Of a stretch of DNA of 18,595 nucleotides, positions 1 to 6,234 are shown one piece after another (positions within the stretch are counted from its first letter, which is position 1; every line of letters begins with the position of its first letter). The position numbers were made by a program, and so were the translations under genes. The notes under the pieces were generated by a model. The model did not search any database. It worked only from the letters and a program-made list of their open reading frames with translations, and was not told where the DNA came from. This DNA is from Bacteroidetes bacterium UBA6161 (lineage in GTDB: Bacteria; Bacteroidota; Bacteroidia; NS11-12g; UBA955), in assembly GCA_002422315.1 (NCBI GenBank), contig DIUJ01000083.1:1-18595 (forward strand), in the 5' to 3' direction.

Positions 1-88
1 CATTTTACACCAAAATTAAATTCACTTTGCACACTTATTTTGGGAGGGGTCTCACAGATTTCACAGAAGGGCACAGAAGATTTTCTTA
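1..88 (+). repeat. Dispersed CACAGA repeat, copy 1
   Basis: The stretch is nearly identical to 595-685 and partly matches 1329-1409, all in the same orientation. Its right half has three CACAGA hexamers starting at 53, 62 and 72, so spaced about one helical turn apart. The first base of the window already belongs to the repeat, so it may begin further left. It is non-coding. It resembles dispersed intergenic repeats common in Bacteroidota; its function is unknown. Confidence 0.8.
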
Positions 89-146
89 AAAGTTGTACTC
101 ATAGATACAATTGAAACTTATAGAGGGCTGTCGCGACCAATTTTAC

Positions 147-177
147 TTTACGTGTGTGATTATTTTAAGTACATTTG
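147..177 (+). promoter_or_regulatory. Promoter of the 187-549 gene
   Basis: A perfect Bacteroidota -7 box, TACATTTG, lies at 170-177. A weak TTTA -33 element sits 19 bases upstream. The box overlaps a possible TTG start at 175, which argues for the ATG at 187, 9 bases downstream of the box. Confidence 0.55.
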
Positions 178-186
178 AATTGTGCT

Positions 187-549
187 ATGAAAACCTATTT
201 TTTTATTCAAGTCTTTCTTTGGGTTGCTATTCCTCTGTTTTTTGTGTTTTATTTCTATGGACATGATGCTTTCGATTTTTTTAGCATCGTATCTACTTCA
301 ATAATTTTCATAGGCCCCATTCAGTTTTTACCCACCTTGTTTTTTCAATTTAGAGAAAAACTAAAAACCAGACTATTGATGACCTATTTGAACATGTCAT
401 ATATTGTGTTAATTGCAAGTATTTTAGCAGTAAATTTATGGGACGATATTCCTTTTTGGGGTGCAATAATTGTTAACGTGTTATTTATTTCAATGTCCAT
501 TTTCTATTTGTATGTGCTGCATGACTTATGGAAAAAAACTTCTAAATAA
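187..549 (+). CDS. Small four-helix membrane protein of unknown function
   Basis: The product is 120 aa and strongly hydrophobic. Four membrane segments are visible at about residues 5-23, 30-50, 62-82 and 90-112, with a short basic loop (FREKLKTR) between the second and third. The C-terminus is positively charged (WKKTSK), which suggests a cytoplasmic tail. No enzymatic motif is visible and I do not recognise the family. The ATG at 187 was chosen because the alternative TTG at 175 lies inside the predicted -7 box. The gene stands alone between two copies of the CACAGA repeat, which gives it a cassette-like setting. It could be a small immunity-type or transporter-like protein, but nothing in the sequence proves either. 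Confidence 0.65.
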   Translation: MKTYFFIQVFLWVAIPLFFVFYFYGHDAFDFFSIVSTSIIFIGPIQFLPTLFFQFREKLKTRLLMTYLNMSYIVLIASILAVNLWDDIPFWGAIIVNVLFISMSIFYLYVLHDLWKKTSK

Positions 550-594
550 TTCGGCTTTACATATTTATTATTCATTCTGCACCGTTATTAAATT

Positions 595-685
595 CATTAT
601 ACACCAAAAATAAATTCACTTTGCACACTTTTTTTGGGAGGGGGCTCACAGATTTCACAGAAGGGCACAGAAGATAATTTTCTTA
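595..685 (+). repeat. Dispersed CACAGA repeat, copy 2
   Basis: This copy matches 1-88 with only a few substitutions and small indels, including the shared stretch TTCACTTTGCACACTT and the three CACAGA hexamers. With copy 1 it brackets the 187-549 gene as a direct repeat. It lies between that gene and the stop codon of parE. Confidence 0.85.
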
Positions 686-719
686 CAAAACTTTCTAGAA
701 ATTTGGATTTAATGAACTT

Positions 720-1019
720 TTACAAATCAAGAGGAGACTCAATATCCATTCTTTGGTGCAAAATCCTGATAATCTCAACAACTTCATGTCCTTGGTTTAG
801 TTTGTAAAAGATGAAATGTGATTTTATCCGGGCTATATAATAACCCTTTCTTATCTTGCCAAAATCATTTCCTAATTTTGGATTGAGTGCAATTTGCTCA
901 ATTTCATTCATAATCAATTTAAAATACCTGTCTGCTTGTTCAAGTGACCAATTTTCAAAAGTGTAGAGCCAAATATTTTCCAAATCTAAAATGGCTTCTT
1001 GACTAATTTTGAAATTCAT
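720..1019 (-). CDS. parE: ParE/RelE-superfamily toxin
   Basis: The 99-aa product has the ParE-like pattern: an N-terminal strand, then a two-helix hairpin with DLENIWLYT and WSLEQADRYF, then a C-terminal sheet with HFIFYKL and IIRILHQRMD. RILHxRMD near the C-terminus is characteristic of ParE toxins, which in the studied members act on DNA gyrase. The length is normal for the family. The start ATG overlaps the parD stop codon (ATGA), so translation is probably coupled to the antitoxin. No damage is visible. The DNA gyrase target is inferred from the family; a ribosome-dependent RelE-type target is less likely from these motifs. Confidence 0.92.
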   Translation of the reverse strand: MNFKISQEAILDLENIWLYTFENWSLEQADRYFKLIMNEIEQIALNPKLGNDFGKIRKGYYIARIKSHFIFYKLNQGHEVVEIIRILHQRMDIESPLDL

Positions 1020-1267
1020 TTTTCAGTTACATGTTTTTGATGTAATTTTTGAAGAAAATCTTTGCTGTCAAAATGCTCTACAAAACCTGATTTTTCGCCT
1101 TTTTTCAATTCTTTTATCAGCTGTTCTTTTTTAGATTCCTCGTGTTCAAAAACTCTCAATGCAGCTCTAATCACTTCACTTGCAGAAGAATACTTGCCAC
1201 TTTTGATTTGTTGGCTAATAAAGTCCTCAAAATAATCTCCCAATAAGATAGATGTGTTTTTTGCCAT
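1016..1267 (-). CDS. parD: ParD-like ribbon-helix-helix antitoxin
   Basis: The 83-aa product begins MAKNTSILLGDYFEDFISQQ, followed by GKYSSASEVIRAALRVFEHEE. This is the classic ParD arrangement: an N-terminal ribbon-helix-helix DNA-binding domain (about residues 3-45), then a charged, probably flexible tail that would wrap the toxin. The ATG at 1267 was preferred over an upstream start because it gives the usual ParD length and lies 17 bases downstream of a consensus -7 box. The gene precedes parE with a 4-base overlap. Autoregulation is likely, since a perfect dyad (1289-1307) sits inside the promoter. Confidence 0.93.
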   Translation of the reverse strand: MAKNTSILLGDYFEDFISQQIKSGKYSSASEVIRAALRVFEHEESKKEQLIKELKKGEKSGFVEHFDSKDFLQKLHQKHVTEK

Positions 1268-1284
1268 AACTTTTAATTTTAAGA

Positions 1285-1317
1285 CAAATATACCAACTCT
1301 TGGTATAGGTTCAACAA
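1285..1317 (-). promoter_or_regulatory. parDE promoter with embedded palindromic operator
   Basis: Read on the minus strand, a TTGTTG -33 element (1312-1317), 19 bases and a TATATTTG -7 box (1285-1292) make a near-ideal Bacteroidota promoter. Between and overlapping them lies a perfect dyad with 8-bp arms TATACCAA and TTGGTATA around CTC (1289-1307). A ParD dimer or ParDE complex bound there would block the sigma factor, the usual toxin-antitoxin autorepression arrangement. Binding by ParD is inferred. Confidence 0.8.
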
Positions 1318-1328
1318 TATTTTTTTGT

Positions 1329-1409
1329 AAATTCAGTTTAAGCACTTTTTTGGGTTTTTCTCACAGCGAAGTCCCGTCCATACGGAGAAGACACAGAATG
1401 GCACAGAAG
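1329..1409 (+). repeat. Dispersed CACAGA repeat, interrupted copy 3
   Basis: The left half (AAATTCAGTTTAAGCAC, then a T-run, GGG and CTCACAG) and the right half (ACACAGAATGGCACAGAAG) match copies 1 and 2. About 22 unrelated bases lie between them, at roughly 1366-1388. The copy has the same orientation as the others and begins just upstream of the parDE promoter. Confidence 0.6.
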
Positions 1410-1471
1410 TTTATTGATGGATGAAAGAATTCAGATTGCTAAACTTTACCATATTAAAATAACTCAAAACC

Positions 1472-1509
1472 CAATCCCAAATCGTTTCCCGAATCGTGCC
1501 TCTCGGGAC
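1472..1509 (+). repeat. Left arm of 38-bp inverted repeat flanking the 1546-2262 gene
   Basis: This stretch matches the reverse complement of 2294-2331 at 35 of 38 positions. Inside it the motif TCCCRAATCGT occurs twice, followed by CCTCTCGGGAC. The arms enclose 784 bp that contain one complete gene. This may be a mobile-element end or two opposed copies of a dispersed repeat. Confidence 0.75.
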
Positions 1510-1545
1510 CCCAAACACTAAAAACACTAAACACTCAACATTTTC

Positions 1546-2262
1546 CTAAAACATCACTGCATTTTTCCTTCGAATTCGTTTGAAATACAAAACTATCCCA
1601 ATCAAAAGCAAGGAACTGCCCGTGATAAAGAATGGCCAATGGAATTTTTCTGGAATAAATAGACGGGACTTGTGTATGGCTTTTTCAATGGTGCCTTGGG
1701 ATTCAGGGTAGATGGCAGTAAAGTGAATATATTCTTCTGTAAATGAATACAACACAACCACGCAACCCGCAAGCATCACAAATGCTTCAAGCCACTTGAT
1801 TTTGATGGATTCGCCTTTTTCTTTAAAATAGAGAATAATGCCCCCAAGTGTAATCATAAGTAAACTAATGATAATAGGCGCAATTACAGGGCCATACCAT
1901 GGGATCGGAATCAGAAACAAAATATCCCATTCCAACAGGCTAGCAGGCCAAGAAATGAGTAGGTACAGAAACACATAGTAAAAGATGTCCCATATCCCAA
2001 AAGCGATAATAAACCAGGCAAAGGATACGGTGAAATTGTTGCCAAGGAATTTGCCAATTGCAACTAGCATAATAACGGTGGCTGCTTCTCGCAGAAATTC
2101 TGTGAGCAAAAGCCCAGAATCCATTTCCACAAGCGGAAAGGCAAAGCCATTGGGATACAATAGCTCTCTGAGATAGACCACTACCGCAGATTCCATAAAT
2201 GCCATGGCTATGCTAAATGCAATAAGCCAAGCGAGGGTTGTTTGAAGGTTTTTTGTTTTCAT
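1546..2262 (-). CDS. Conserved multi-pass membrane protein, function unknown
   Basis: The 238-aa product has about six membrane segments, near residues 10-30, 50-72, 78-104, 112-145, 157-176 and 209-229. The pattern WDIFYY...WPASLLEWDILFLIPIPWYGPVIAP in the central part resembles a conserved but uncharacterised membrane-protein family that I have seen in Bacteroidota and other phyla. The run of Trp, Pro and Asp between helices is distinctive. There is no signal peptidase site and no enzymatic motif I can name. The C-terminus is basic (KRIRRKN). The gene stands alone, transcribed leftwards, between inverted repeat arms at 1472-1509 and 2294-2331. The intact frame and natural start and stop suggest it is functional. 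Confidence 0.75.
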   Translation of the reverse strand: MKTKNLQTTLAWLIAFSIAMAFMESAVVVYLRELLYPNGFAFPLVEMDSGLLLTEFLREAATVIMLVAIGKFLGNNFTVSFAWFIIAFGIWDIFYYVFLYLLISWPASLLEWDILFLIPIPWYGPVIAPIIISLLMITLGGIILYFKEKGESIKIKWLEAFVMLAGCVVVLYSFTEEYIHFTAIYPESQGTIEKAIHKSRLFIPEKFHWPFFITGSSLLLIGIVLYFKRIRRKNAVMF

Positions 2263-2277
2263 TTTATTAGTGCTTTT

Positions 2278-2331
2278 AGTCCCGAGAGGCTGAGTCCCGA
2301 GAGGAACGATTCGGGATACGATTCGGGATTG
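2278..2331 (-). repeat. Right arm of the inverted repeat, with a local duplication
   Basis: Positions 2294-2331 are the inverted partner of 1472-1509 (35/38). The 12-mer AGTCCCGAGAGG occurs here at 2278-2289 and again at 2293-2304, so this arm carries an extra partial unit. A short A/T-rich direct repeat (TTGTTAGTTTT twice, about 2334-2360) follows. The arm lies in the upstream region of the membrane-protein gene and may contain its promoter, though no consensus box was seen. Confidence 0.7.
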
Positions 2332-2388
2332 AATTGTTAGTTTTAAGTTGTTAGTTTTTAGTGATGAGTTTTTTTCCTTTAATTGGTG

Positions 2389-2865
2389 CTATATTATCCA
2401 AGATTCCGCAAGCCCCATACTTTCCCTCAGCTCTTCAATCGGTGTTTGTAACTGTTCTTCTAATTTTAGGTTCTCCAATTTTTTACTTGCTTTTCCTCGT
2501 AGATATCCTTTTCTATACTCTTTAATTTTCTCTGGCATCACAAGCGTGCCTCCCAGAATCACTACCCACACTACTATACTTCGGTTCCCATTTCCCAATT
2601 CAAAATATTCTAGTTCAATTTCCCCTTTAATCGTCATTTCAATATTGAGCAGCACATGTTTCAGGTCATGCACCTCGTATCCATGAAAAAGTGAGATATT
2701 TCGTTGTTTCAGAAAATGATAGGCCTCATTTCCCAAACTTCCCTGAGGGCAGAGCAACAAATCCTGCATTTGAATAGCATCATATTGTGGTTTGTAAACC
2801 AACCTGATAAAGGGAAAGTAGAGCTTATATGCCATCCATTCCATGATTTTATTTCTTATGTCCAT
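2389..2865 (-). CDS. Coq4-family-like protein
   Basis: The 158-aa product carries HDLKHVLLNIEMTIKGE at residues 66-82. This fits the HDxxHx11E metal-binding motif of Coq4 exactly (His66, Asp67, His70, Glu82), followed by ELEYFELGNG where Coq4 has a WFEA-type segment. Upstream, GSLGNEAYHFL resembles the Coq4 segment preceding the motif. Eukaryotic Coq4 acts in ubiquinone head-group modification. Bacteroidota normally make menaquinone, so the substrate here is unknown. The protein is shorter than typical Coq4 but keeps the core. The ATG at 2865 was chosen over an upstream TTG because it follows the stop of a small upstream gene by 4 bases, so translation is probably coupled. The tail after residue 110 is charged and helical. 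I am fairly sure of the fold and unsure of the role. Confidence 0.7.
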   Translation of the reverse strand: MDIRNKIMEWMAYKLYFPFIRLVYKPQYDAIQMQDLLLCPQGSLGNEAYHFLKQRNISLFHGYEVHDLKHVLLNIEMTIKGEIELEYFELGNGNRSIVVWVVILGGTLVMPEKIKEYRKGYLRGKASKKLENLKLEEQLQTPIEELRESMGLAESWII

Positions 2866-2869
2866 AGAT

Positions 2870-3001
2870 CTAATTTTTAAAATGGGTTCTTTTAACAATG
2901 TTCCATAGTGTGAAAGCGAAATACAGCCTTAGGCCAATCTTAATTAAAAGGAAGAAAGCAGCCTGTCTAAGCCCATGCGATGTTTGATTTTTAGTTTTCA
3001 T
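2870..3001 (-). CDS. 43-aa hydrophobic small protein upstream of the Coq4-like gene
   Basis: An ATG at 3001 opens a 43-codon frame ending in TAG at 2870, 4 bases before the ATG of the Coq4-like gene. The peptide starts MKTKNQTSHGLRQAA, has a hydrophobic, partly amphipathic stretch at residues 14-36 (FFLLIKIGLRLYFAFTLW), and ends in a basic tail (VKRTHFKN). One membrane-associated helix is plausible. The start lies 30 bases downstream of a -7 box (3032-3039) in a promoter/operator shared with the 4265 operon. I do not recognise a family. It could be a membrane-anchored partner of the Coq4-like protein or a leader peptide. It is short, so only its position and coupling support it. Confidence 0.55.
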   Translation of the reverse strand: MKTKNQTSHGLRQAAFFLLIKIGLRLYFAFTLWNIVKRTHFKN

Positions 3002-3014
3002 TTTTATTATATTT

Positions 3015-3044
3015 AAAAGTGCTTTGAAATACAAAGTTAATTTT
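3015..3044 (-). promoter_or_regulatory. Promoter/operator B, twin of the site at 4271-4300
   Basis: On the minus strand a TAACTTTG -7 box (3032-3039) overlaps the dyad CTTTG-N5-CAAAG (3022-3036). Outside the 5-base centre, all 25 positions are identical to the element upstream of the membrane protein/HTH_34 operon. The -33 element is weak here. The predicted transcript would start near 3026 and carry the 43-aa gene and the Coq4-like gene. Confidence 0.7.
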
Positions 3045-3356
3045 CAAAAAAAAGGGAATAAAATTGATTGGTGCAACCCAATGGATTGGCTGGAAAAGGA
3101 TTGGAGACAACCCTGAATATGCTTTTATATACAAAGAACAAGGTTTGGTATTAATGGCAGGAAAAAGATTTCTCCAGAGGAGAAAAATGACCATAGCCCC
3201 GGGTTTCAACCCGTGGAAAATAAACGATTGCCCGTTGGTTTTTGGCGCACGTGTCCCAAACAAAGTTTGCGGGATTTTTTGCCCTTCCCCCGCAAATAAT
3301 GTGACAAAAACAGAGCGGTTATTATGTATAGATAATGTATCCATTGCGTATTTATT
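3045..3356. other. Gene-free stretch with a REP-like palindrome
   Basis: I see no convincing gene on either strand in these 312 bases. At 3200-3213 there is a perfect dyad, CGGGTT-TC-AACCCG, extended by CC/GG across one mismatch (3197-3216). This is the pattern of dispersed REP-like elements in many bacterial genomes. A weaker hairpin, CAAAC-AAA-GTTTG, lies near 3259-3271. Either could help end the leftward regulator transcript, but neither has a T-run. Confidence 0.5.
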
Positions 3357-3644
3357 TCATAACCCCTTTACCAAATTTTCCAAGGCTTGCAAATGTTTCC
3401 CAAAAGCATCTTTTCCGCTTTGGGTTGCGGTGTAGGTGGTTTGTGTTTTTTTGCCCACAAAACTTTTATACACCTCAATATATCCCACCTTTTCCAAAGC
3501 AGCCGCATGACTTGCCAAATTGCCATCTGTCAAATCCATCAGCTCTTTGATGGCATTAAAATTCATGCTTTCATTCACCATTAGCATGGACATAATACCC
3601 AAACGAACCTTATTTTCAAATGCCTTGTCAAATCCTTCTAACAT
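3357..3644 (-). CDS. HTH_34 winged-helix transcriptional regulator
   Basis: The 95-aa product is a single winged helix-turn-helix of the HTH_34 type, related to MarR/ArsR. The sequence VRLGIMSMLMVNESMNFNAIKELMDLTDGNLASHAAALEKVGYIEVYKSF gives the first helices, the recognition helix (about residues 38-52, DGNLASHAAALEK) and the start of the wing; QTTYTATQSGKDAF follows as the wing and final helix. No sensor domain is fused. The gene starts 3 bases after the stop of the upstream membrane-protein gene, so both share the promoter at 4271-4317. I infer that it binds the CTTTG-N5-CAAAG dyad found there and at 3015-3044. Such regulator plus membrane-protein pairs recur in Bacteroidota. Confidence 0.88.
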   Translation of the reverse strand: MLEGFDKAFENKVRLGIMSMLMVNESMNFNAIKELMDLTDGNLASHAAALEKVGYIEVYKSFVGKKTQTTYTATQSGKDAFGKHLQALENLVKGL

Positions 3645-3647
3645 GGT

Positions 3648-4265
3648 TTATTTCTCAAATTTTAAATACATAAACAAGCCATACACTATATGCAAAGCCC
3701 CAAACCCAAGTGACCAAAATACAAGTTGAAGGGCAGGTAGATACAAGGCTAAAATTCCCAATACCAACTGACAAAGACCAAAATATTTGAGTGTATTAAA
3801 AGTATAGTGTGAAGCAAAGAGCAAAGCGAATCCATAAAAAATAAGAGAGAAAGGCAATATCAACTCTCCATAGTTTGGTAAAAAATACAGGCAAATCAAA
3901 ACACCCACAATTAAAGGAGTGAAAAAATTAAAAGCCAATTTTCGGGTAACGCTTGAAAGGATGGGTAGTTTATTCTTTCTAGACTTACGCAAACTAAACA
4001 ACAAGGAAGTAGCCAAACTAGCGGCAAACAACAACACTGCATATACCAACGCAGACTTTGTAAAACCAGGGTCAAACCATAGGTTTGAGTCTATATCAAA
4101 ATGTGTAAAGTCAAAATTGTGTTGATGGGCAAAAAGGAATACCGCAACCATGGAATAGATGCCAATTACAACTCCCGAAAAACCACTAAGGGAAAGGAAT
4201 CGGGTGGAGTTTTCCATCATCTTTCTTATTTCGGCAATGGAATCGTGTGGGTTTTGTTCTTTCAT
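3648..4265 (-). CDS. Multi-pass membrane protein paired with HTH_34 regulator
   Basis: The 205-aa product starts with a soluble stretch (MKEQNPHDSIAEIRKMMENSTRFLSLSG), followed by six likely membrane helices near residues 24-46, 70-92, 110-128, 132-150, 158-176 and 180-200. A basic loop (LRKSRKNKLP) follows the second helix, consistent with a cytoplasmic position. The STRFLSLSGFSGVVIGIY opening resembles uncharacterised Bacteroidota membrane proteins found next to HTH_34 regulators. No catalytic motif is visible. A sensing or regulator-modulating role is only an inference from gene order. The ATG at 4265 is 22 bases downstream of a consensus -7 box, which supports the start. Confidence 0.78.
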   Translation of the reverse strand: MKEQNPHDSIAEIRKMMENSTRFLSLSGFSGVVIGIYSMVAVFLFAHQHNFDFTHFDIDSNLWFDPGFTKSALVYAVLLFAASLATSLLFSLRKSRKNKLPILSSVTRKLAFNFFTPLIVGVLICLYFLPNYGELILPFSLIFYGFALLFASHYTFNTLKYFGLCQLVLGILALYLPALQLVFWSLGFGALHIVYGLFMYLKFEK

Positions 4266-4270
4266 AAATT

Positions 4271-4317
4271 AAAAGTGCTTTGCGCTGCAAAGTTAATTTT
4301 GTTTTTTGAAAATGCAA
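4271..4317 (-). promoter_or_regulatory. Promoter/operator A of the membrane protein-HTH_34 operon
   Basis: On the minus strand a TTG -33 element (4315-4317), 19 bases and a TAACTTTG -7 box (4288-4295) form a full consensus promoter. The dyad CTTTG-N5-CAAAG (4278-4292) overlaps the -7 box and the expected transcription start near 4282. A repressor bound there would block transcription. The flanks AAAAGTG and TTAATTTT are shared with the twin site at 3015-3044. Confidence 0.78.
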
Positions 4318-4339
4318 GAGTTTTTTTTGAGGGGGACCG

Positions 4340-4368
4340 ACCTATAAGGTTTTCCCGGCCTTATAGGT
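4340..4368. repeat. Dispersed hairpin repeat, copy 1
   Basis: A perfect inverted repeat has 10-bp arms ACCTATAAGG and CCTTATAGGT around a 9-base loop. The same arms recur at 7486-7516. The upstream T-run with TGAG and the loop start TTTTCCC are also shared, so the repeat unit is longer than the hairpin, roughly 4321-4368. Confidence 0.75.
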
Positions 4369-4527
4369 TTTGGAGCGAGTCGTTTAAGGCTAAAATTATA
4401 ACATTATGTTTGATATTCTCTTCCAATTTTTCCTCATTCTTTGAATTTTCTCGCAGATAGTAAAGAAGGGGGGCGTAGTTTGAACCACTCTGCCAATTAA
4501 TCATTTTAATCCATTTCAAATGTTAAG

Positions 4528-4557
4528 TTTGTAATTTAAATCTTTCAGGTATATTCG
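4528..4557 (+). promoter_or_regulatory. Promoter of the broken secreted-protein gene
   Basis: A TTTG -33 element (4528-4531), 18 bases and a TATATTCG box (4550-4557, one mismatch to TAnnTTTG) lie 21 bases upstream of the ATG at 4579. No other feature was recognised between the hairpin repeat and this promoter. Confidence 0.6.
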
Positions 4558-4578
4558 CACAAAGACTTATTAAGGTTC

Positions 4579-6050
4579 ATGAGATATATAAAATGTTTAA
4601 TCCTTATTTTATTTTCAACGGCATTAAACACGGCTAGCAGTCAGAGTGTTAGTATTGCAGTTGGAAATGGATCCCCTTGGCTAACCATATTAAATATTGA
4701 CAGTAGTGGCTCTATTTTTTGTGTTACCGAAAATTTGAATAAATCTTCAATGTGTCTAATAAGGATAAATGCACTAAATTTAAAAATTGACACATTGATA
4801 CCTGATTTAGACAAGTATCCTTATTACACATTTTATCCCACTGCCTATCCTTATTTTATTAATGGAGATCAAGAGGCAAAATTCATTAATCAAGTTGGAG
4901 AAAGGTTTAAAACATCTTTCAAATATCACATTGCCGATTATGCTTTACTAAATGATAGTTTAGCTTTGTTTATTGCTGATGTTCAATATGAAAAAGGAAA
5001 AGCTTTAGCAAAACTAACAAGCCCTCTTGGTTATTATTTGTATAATCCGAGAACTTTTGAATTAATCAATTCAGACACCCTTGAAATAAAAGCAAAATCA
5101 AATCATATTAAAGGTATTCAATTTGGAGGAAATTATTGGTCGGTACTAATAAATACTGGATTAATATTTAACCAAGTACTGAAACGACATCAAAGGCTTT
5201 ATGGTTTCCCAATTGATAATGATACGCAAAGTATTAATAGCCCCTCAAATAAACATACTGTTTTGATATATAACAATCAAGGCAAGTTTTTGAAGGCGAA
5301 TTAATAAGTAGCAAACAGCAATCAGATATTTTTTTAACCCGAAATCCTTTATCTAAAAAATTTCAAGTATGGAAGTTTGATGATGATCAAGTAAATTATA
5401 AGATGGAATACCAGTTTGATGTTGAAGATATTGTTATAATTGATTATAATTACTACAATAACGAATTGTATCTCTTGTCAAAAAACAATTCGCATACTAA
5501 GCATTATATTTCTAAGCACAATTTATATTCAGGTACTGTATTGAGTGTTGAAATTAGTGAGTATAAATTAATCCATGTAAATAAGTCAGGAATTTATCTC
5601 ACCTATCATGGTGGTATATATAAGCCAATACCTCATTTTGATAAAATTGTTAAGGATAAAAAAACATTTAATATTACTGAAAGTGATTTAGCCATTTTTC
5701 GTTATACAATATATATGGAAACCGTAATTTAACACTTGGATTTTGATTTTTTTGAGAATAGTAAAAAAATCAAAATTTCACAAATTAAAGTAGAACTTAT
5801 AGATTCTTTTAAATTGGGAGATATTACACTTGTGCCTTGTTATTTAAACAATGGCAAAACCATTTTGATAAGTTATAGATATGAAACACAATTTGAAGGT
5901 TTTTCTATTAAAACTGGCAATAAAGGATTTTTCTACTTTCCCAATAAAAGAATTCTTTGGAATAGAGAAACGGGTAAAAAATATTACTCAATTAGAAGTA
6001 TTGAGGAGGCTGTTAAAAAATCTGTAAACTTATATTATCAATCAATTTGA
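4579..6050 (+). pseudogene. Secreted protein of unknown function, broken by a frameshift and a stop
   Basis: The first part (4579-5304) encodes 241 aa with a signal peptide (about residues 1-21, ending ASSQ). Near 5281 the meaningful reading moves to another frame: from CAA at 5283 the frame runs open through VFEGELISSKQQSDIFLT into 5403-5732. This fits one base lost in the GGC AAG region. The frame then meets an in-frame TAA (5730-5732) and continues open, without shift, to 6050. The joined product would be about 490 aa, exported to the periplasm or surface. Composition (Asn, Tyr, Ile, Ser rich) is uniform across the three pieces, which supports one ancestral gene. I do not recognise the family. 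A sequencing error could explain the frameshift but would have to occur alongside the stop. Confidence 0.75.
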
Positions 6051-6066
6051 TGTTGTAGGAGGTGAA

Positions 6067-6098
6067 AACCTTTACAGTTTTCTCAAACCCTTATAGTT
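6067..6098 (+). repeat. Degenerate relative of the hairpin repeat
   Basis: The order ACCTTTACAG, TTTTCTCAAA, CCCTTATAGTT parallels the arms and loop of the hairpin repeats at 4340-4368 and 7486-7516 with several changes. The pairing is largely lost. It could be a decayed copy. Confidence 0.35.
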
Positions 6099-6209
6099 CC
6101 TTCAGACTATGGATACCTATGATATTTCCAAGCATTTCCAATTTATCCTAACCTTAAATATCTCTCATTAGAAATAAAAGATAATTAACATTACTAATGA
6201 TTAATATTG

Positions 6210-6217
6210 TACATTTG
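6210..6217 (+). promoter_or_regulatory. -7 box of the AAA ATPase gene
   Basis: TACATTTG fits TAnnTTTG perfectly. The -33 region is weak. The box lies 17 bases upstream of the ATG at 6235, so a GTG at 6220 would sit at or before the transcription start. This favours the ATG, which is also preceded by GGGAGA. Confidence 0.6.
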
Positions 6218-6234
6218 CAGTGGGAGATATTGCT

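Noticed and set aside
2866..2898. Upstream TTG start at 2898 for the Coq4-like protein
   Set aside because: It would overlap the 43-aa gene. The ATG at 2865 sits right after that gene's stop and begins where family-like sequence begins.
3064..3435. 123-codon plus-strand frame in the gap right of the Coq4-like operon
   Set aside because: It runs over the REP-like palindrome and into the antisense of the HTH_34 regulator, with no promoter or family resemblance.
4449..4475. Possible fourth, degenerate CACAGA repeat (TCTCGCAGAT...AAGAAGGG)
   Set aside because: About 17 of 22 bases match the repeat core, but the rest of the repeat is absent, so chance similarity cannot be excluded.
5281..5304. 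Programmed ribosomal frameshift in the secreted-protein gene
   Set aside because: No standard slippery heptamer with a downstream hairpin or internal Shine-Dalgarno is visible, and a second independent break occurs at 5730.
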